5,741 nt of DNA, from contig CAAEEV010000059.1 in the NCBI GenBank assembly GCA_900754955.1, forward strand, positions 1-5,741. Reading direction: 5' to 3'. Shown piece by piece: positions 5,726 to 5,741 of the stretch. Under the pieces are notes generated by a model. The model worked only from the letters and a program-made list of their open reading frames with translations, did not search any database and was not told the DNA's origin. The position numbers were made by a program, and so were the translations under genes. Source of the DNA: Eggerthellaceae bacterium (GTDB lineage: Bacteria; Actinomycetota; Coriobacteriia; Coriobacteriales; Eggerthellaceae). The number at the start of each line of letters is the position of its first letter. The first letter of the stretch is position 1.

Positions 5726-5741
5726 CGTTGCTGACGCAACG
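5726..5741 (+). terminator. Hairpin after hypA, possible terminator cut by the window end
   Basis: CGTTGC pairs perfectly with GCAACG around a TGAC loop, starting 10 nt after the hypA stop. Whether a T-tract follows cannot be seen because the window ends at the last stem base. It may mark the end of the Tat-hypA operon. Confidence 0.4.

Overview
The window is GC-rich and gene-dense. Codons end mostly in G or C, one gene starts with TTG, and intergenic gaps are short. The gene content (B12-type radical SAM protein, deaminase-like amidohydrolase, Tat genes, hydrogenase-maturation hypA) suggests an anaerobic high-GC actinobacterium, most likely Coriobacteriia of the Eggerthella/Gordonibacter/Adlercreutzia kind. 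That placement is inferred from overall character and is not proven by a marker gene.

Left part (1-2252, minus strand): one large gene for a cobalamin-binding-domain radical SAM protein. It starts at 2252 and runs off the left edge, so its C-terminus is missing. Its catalytic core (about residues 1-570) resembles the Ta0216-type B12/radical SAM proteins. An unusual low-complexity tail of more than 150 residues follows. A 133-bp divergent intergenic region (2253-2385) carries a -10 box for the minus-strand gene that sits so close to the ATG that the mRNA is probably leaderless. It also carries an extended -10 and a Shine-Dalgarno site for the plus-strand gene.

Middle part (2386-3744, plus strand): an amidohydrolase-superfamily protein of the SAH/aminodeoxyfutalosine deaminase (TrzA) type. 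The fold and several signature segments are well kept, but most metal-ligand and catalytic positions are substituted. It is either a pseudoenzyme or has a changed chemistry. A rho-independent terminator follows at 3769-3805.

Right part (3834-5715, plus strand): a tightly packed four-gene cluster. It encodes a 70-residue single-pass membrane protein with a highly charged N-terminus, a TatA/TatB-family subunit with a TTG start and a long Ala/Lys/Glu-rich tail, TatC, and HypA, the nickel-insertion protein for NiFe hydrogenases. Gaps are 12, 3 and 7 nt, which supports one operon. The pairing makes sense because NiFe hydrogenases must be folded and loaded with nickel (HypA) before Tat exports them. 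A perfect hairpin at the right edge (5726-5741) may be the start of a terminator.

No tRNA, rRNA, CRISPR array or mobile element was seen, and no gene-free stretch exceeds 133 bp. The strongest leads are the eroded active site of the amidohydrolase, the unrecognised small membrane protein at the head of the Tat cluster, and the radical SAM protein's extra C-terminal region.
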